NCBI GenBank assembly: GCA_002314525.1
Contig: DCGE01000069.1
Coordinates: 2,555-9,869, forward strand
DNA: 7,315 nt
Origin: Prevotellaceae bacterium UBA1786
GTDB lineage: Bacteria; Bacteroidota; Bacteroidia; Bacteroidales; Bacteroidaceae
Reading direction: 5' to 3'
A program made the translations under genes and the position numbers. The notes under the pieces were generated by a model. The model made no database searches and was not told where the DNA came from. It saw only the letters and a program-made list of their open reading frames with translations. This document shows, piece by piece, positions 6,491 through 7,315 of the stretch; within the stretch, counting starts at the first letter, position 1, and each line of letters opens with the position of its first letter.

Positions 6491-7101
6491 TTCTTGTCTC
6501 CTTTCTTTTCTTGTTTTGAAGCTCCGCTTTCGCCGTCAGTATATACATACAGTCTCTTATATGCGTGACGTACTGCCTTCAGGAAGGCCTTGCTGGTGAT
6601 GGTCGATGCCGTTATGGCGTCGATTTCTCCCGGATTGCCGTTGTCGTCTTCCTCCTGACGTACTCTCAGTACGGTGTTGCCTGGATTGAGACCTATGATG
6701 TTTCCTTTGTGTCCTTCCTGGAACCATTCACCGGCCTTCGCACCGAGTCCCGGTGTCTCTGAATGCTTCAGGATCTTGTAGCCGCGTATCGTGCTGTCTG
6801 GAGCAAAGCCTACGAGTACTTCAATAGGACCGCCGAAACCGTTGCTTTGTGTTTTCACGGCTGTTCCTAGTTCTGTCATATAGAGTGTGTAATCACCATC
6901 TATAAGTTCATCAACTATAAGAGAGTCATCGAGATTTGCTCCGAGCACTTCTTTTATGCCTTTATCGAGGTTCTCCTTCTCGATCTTTGCAATCTGCTCT
7001 GAAGTGATCAAATTCACTATCGCCAATGAGAGAGATGCAGCCACGGCTATGATGCAGAGCACCATCACCATGTTCTTGAGGTTTGATTCCATCTTTTTCA
7101 T
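6487..7101 (-). CDS. rnfG: Rnf complex FMN-carrying subunit G
   Basis: Membrane-anchored Rnf subunit carrying a covalently bound FMN on its extracytoplasmic domain, passing electrons within the complex. 204 residues: one N-terminal membrane helix (about 11-33), then an FMN-binding domain (about 85-185). Seen: the conserved ETPGLGAKAGEWF (115-127) and the flavinylation region DAITASTITSKAF (161-173), where Thr167 is the expected FMN-linked residue, normally attached by the ApbE transferase. The usual core is S/T-G-A-T; here it reads T-A-S-T. The start at 7101 is fixed by AGGAGG 7 nt upstream and by an ATGA overlap with the rnfD stop; Met4 is a weaker alternative. The Lys-rich C-terminus (KQEKKGDKK) also encodes the rnfE ribosome site. 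NqrC is the NQR counterpart, but it is larger and occurs in a different gene set. Confidence 0.94.
   Translation of the reverse strand: MKKMESNLKNMVMVLCIIAVAASLSLAIVNLITSEQIAKIEKENLDKGIKEVLGANLDDSLIVDELIDGDYTLYMTELGTAVKTQSNGFGGPIEVLVGFAPDSTIRGYKILKHSETPGLGAKAGEWFQEGHKGNIIGLNPGNTVLRVRQEEDDNGNPGEIDAITASTITSKAFLKAVRHAYKRLYVYTDGESGASKQEKKGDKK
6498..6503 (-). promoter_or_regulatory. Shine-Dalgarno site for rnfE
   Basis: AAGGAG on the minus strand, 7 nt before the rnfE ATG, embedded in the rnfG codons for its C-terminal Lys-Lys-Gly-Asp. It is a strong site for a phylum that seldom relies on Shine-Dalgarno pairing, and it fixes the rnfE start. Confidence 0.7.
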
Positions 7102-7315
7102 TTCTTTACCTCCTCTCCGAAGCGCTTAGGCTTGCAATAGTTGTTGATAAGTGGGGTGAATGCATTCATGATAAGAATGGCGAACGACATACCTTCCGGA
7201 TAAGCGCCCCATGTACGGATCACTATCGTAAGGAAACCGATGCATACACCGTATATTATCTGTCCCTTCTTTGTCATAGGTGAAGTCACATAGTCTGTTG
7301 CCATGAAGATGGCAC
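7098..7315 (-). CDS. rnfD: Rnf complex membrane subunit D, C-terminal 71 residues only
   Basis: The reading frame is open to the right window edge, so only the C-terminus is present; the N-terminal helices and the covalent FMN site lie outside. Visible residues begin AIFMATDYVTSPMTKKGQ and continue into YPEGMSFAILIMNAFTPLINNYC. The A-T-D-Y-V-T-S-P signature, the following GQ-x-IYG helix, and YPEG-SFAIL-MNA-PLI are characteristic of the RnfD/NqrB family end. Two hydrophobic helices are visible. The ATG at 7304-7302 is internal and should not be taken as the start. The stop TGA (7100-7098) overlaps the rnfG ATG. rnfB and rnfC are expected upstream, off the right edge. Confidence 0.93.
   Translation of the reverse strand, partial: AIFMATDYVTSPMTKKGQIIYGVCIGFLTIVIRTWGAYPEGMSFAILIMNAFTPLINNYCKPKRFGEEVKK
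7109..7114 (-). promoter_or_regulatory. Shine-Dalgarno site for rnfG
   Basis: A perfect AGGAGG on the minus strand ends 7 nt before the rnfG ATG and lies within the rnfD codons for Glu-Glu-Val. Together with the 4-bp ATGA overlap it points to coupled translation of rnfD and rnfG. Confidence 0.75.

Noticed and set aside
7098..7304. A complete 68-residue small protein starting at 7304
   Set aside because: The frame stays open to the window edge and the residues match the C-terminus of RnfD, so the ATG is internal.
5292..7315. Na+-NQR rather than Rnf
   Set aside because: RnfA/E and NqrE/D are paralogous, but the D-G-E-A order, the 204-residue RnfG, and rnfE/rnfA at the operon end fit Rnf. NQR has the order A-B-C-D-E-F with a larger NqrC and NqrF after NqrE, whereas here rnfA is followed by an unrelated convergent gene.

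Overview
The window reads as ordinary chromosomal DNA of a Bacteroidota, most likely order Bacteroidales (Bacteroides/Prevotella-like). Three things point there: a bacterial serine palmitoyltransferase of the Bacteroides type, TAnnTTTG-type -7 promoter boxes in the one real intergenic gap, and a glutaminyl-tRNA synthetase with the N-terminal style of this phylum. Coding density is very high. Nothing looks mobile: no insertion sequence, integrase, tRNA, rRNA or CRISPR array was seen. The only non-coding stretch of note is 55 bp (1088-1142), and no stretch over 300 bp lacks a gene.

Layout. (1) 1-1087, minus strand: spt, serine palmitoyltransferase, the committed step of sphingolipid synthesis. 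Its 3' end is cut by the left window edge. (2) 1088-1142: a compact divergent promoter region in which two -7 boxes form a perfect 9-bp inverted repeat. (3) 1143-5300, plus strand: a tight three-gene cluster of a diacylglycerol-kinase-fold lipid kinase, glnS and a 490-residue TPR protein. The genes overlap or nearly touch (43-bp overlap, then 1-bp gap). (4) 5292-7315, minus strand: the distal half of an rnf operon in the order rnfD (partial), rnfG, rnfE, rnfA, converging on the TPR gene with a 9-bp tail-to-tail overlap.

How the genes may work together. The Rnf subunits belong to a membrane complex coupling ferredoxin:NAD+ electron transfer to ion pumping. rnfB and rnfC are expected off the right edge. 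spt and the lipid kinase share a promoter region and both act on lipids, so a sphingoid-base kinase activity is a testable idea, but the sequence alone does not show it. glnS and the TPR gene probably ride on the kinase transcript. I found no clear undescribed multi-gene system. The best leads are the mirror-image promoter with a nearly leaderless kinase mRNA, the spt/kinase pairing, the uncharacterised TPR gene locked to glnS, a departure from the usual flavinylation motif in RnfG, and the repeated GGACT/AGTCC half-sites at the convergent junction.
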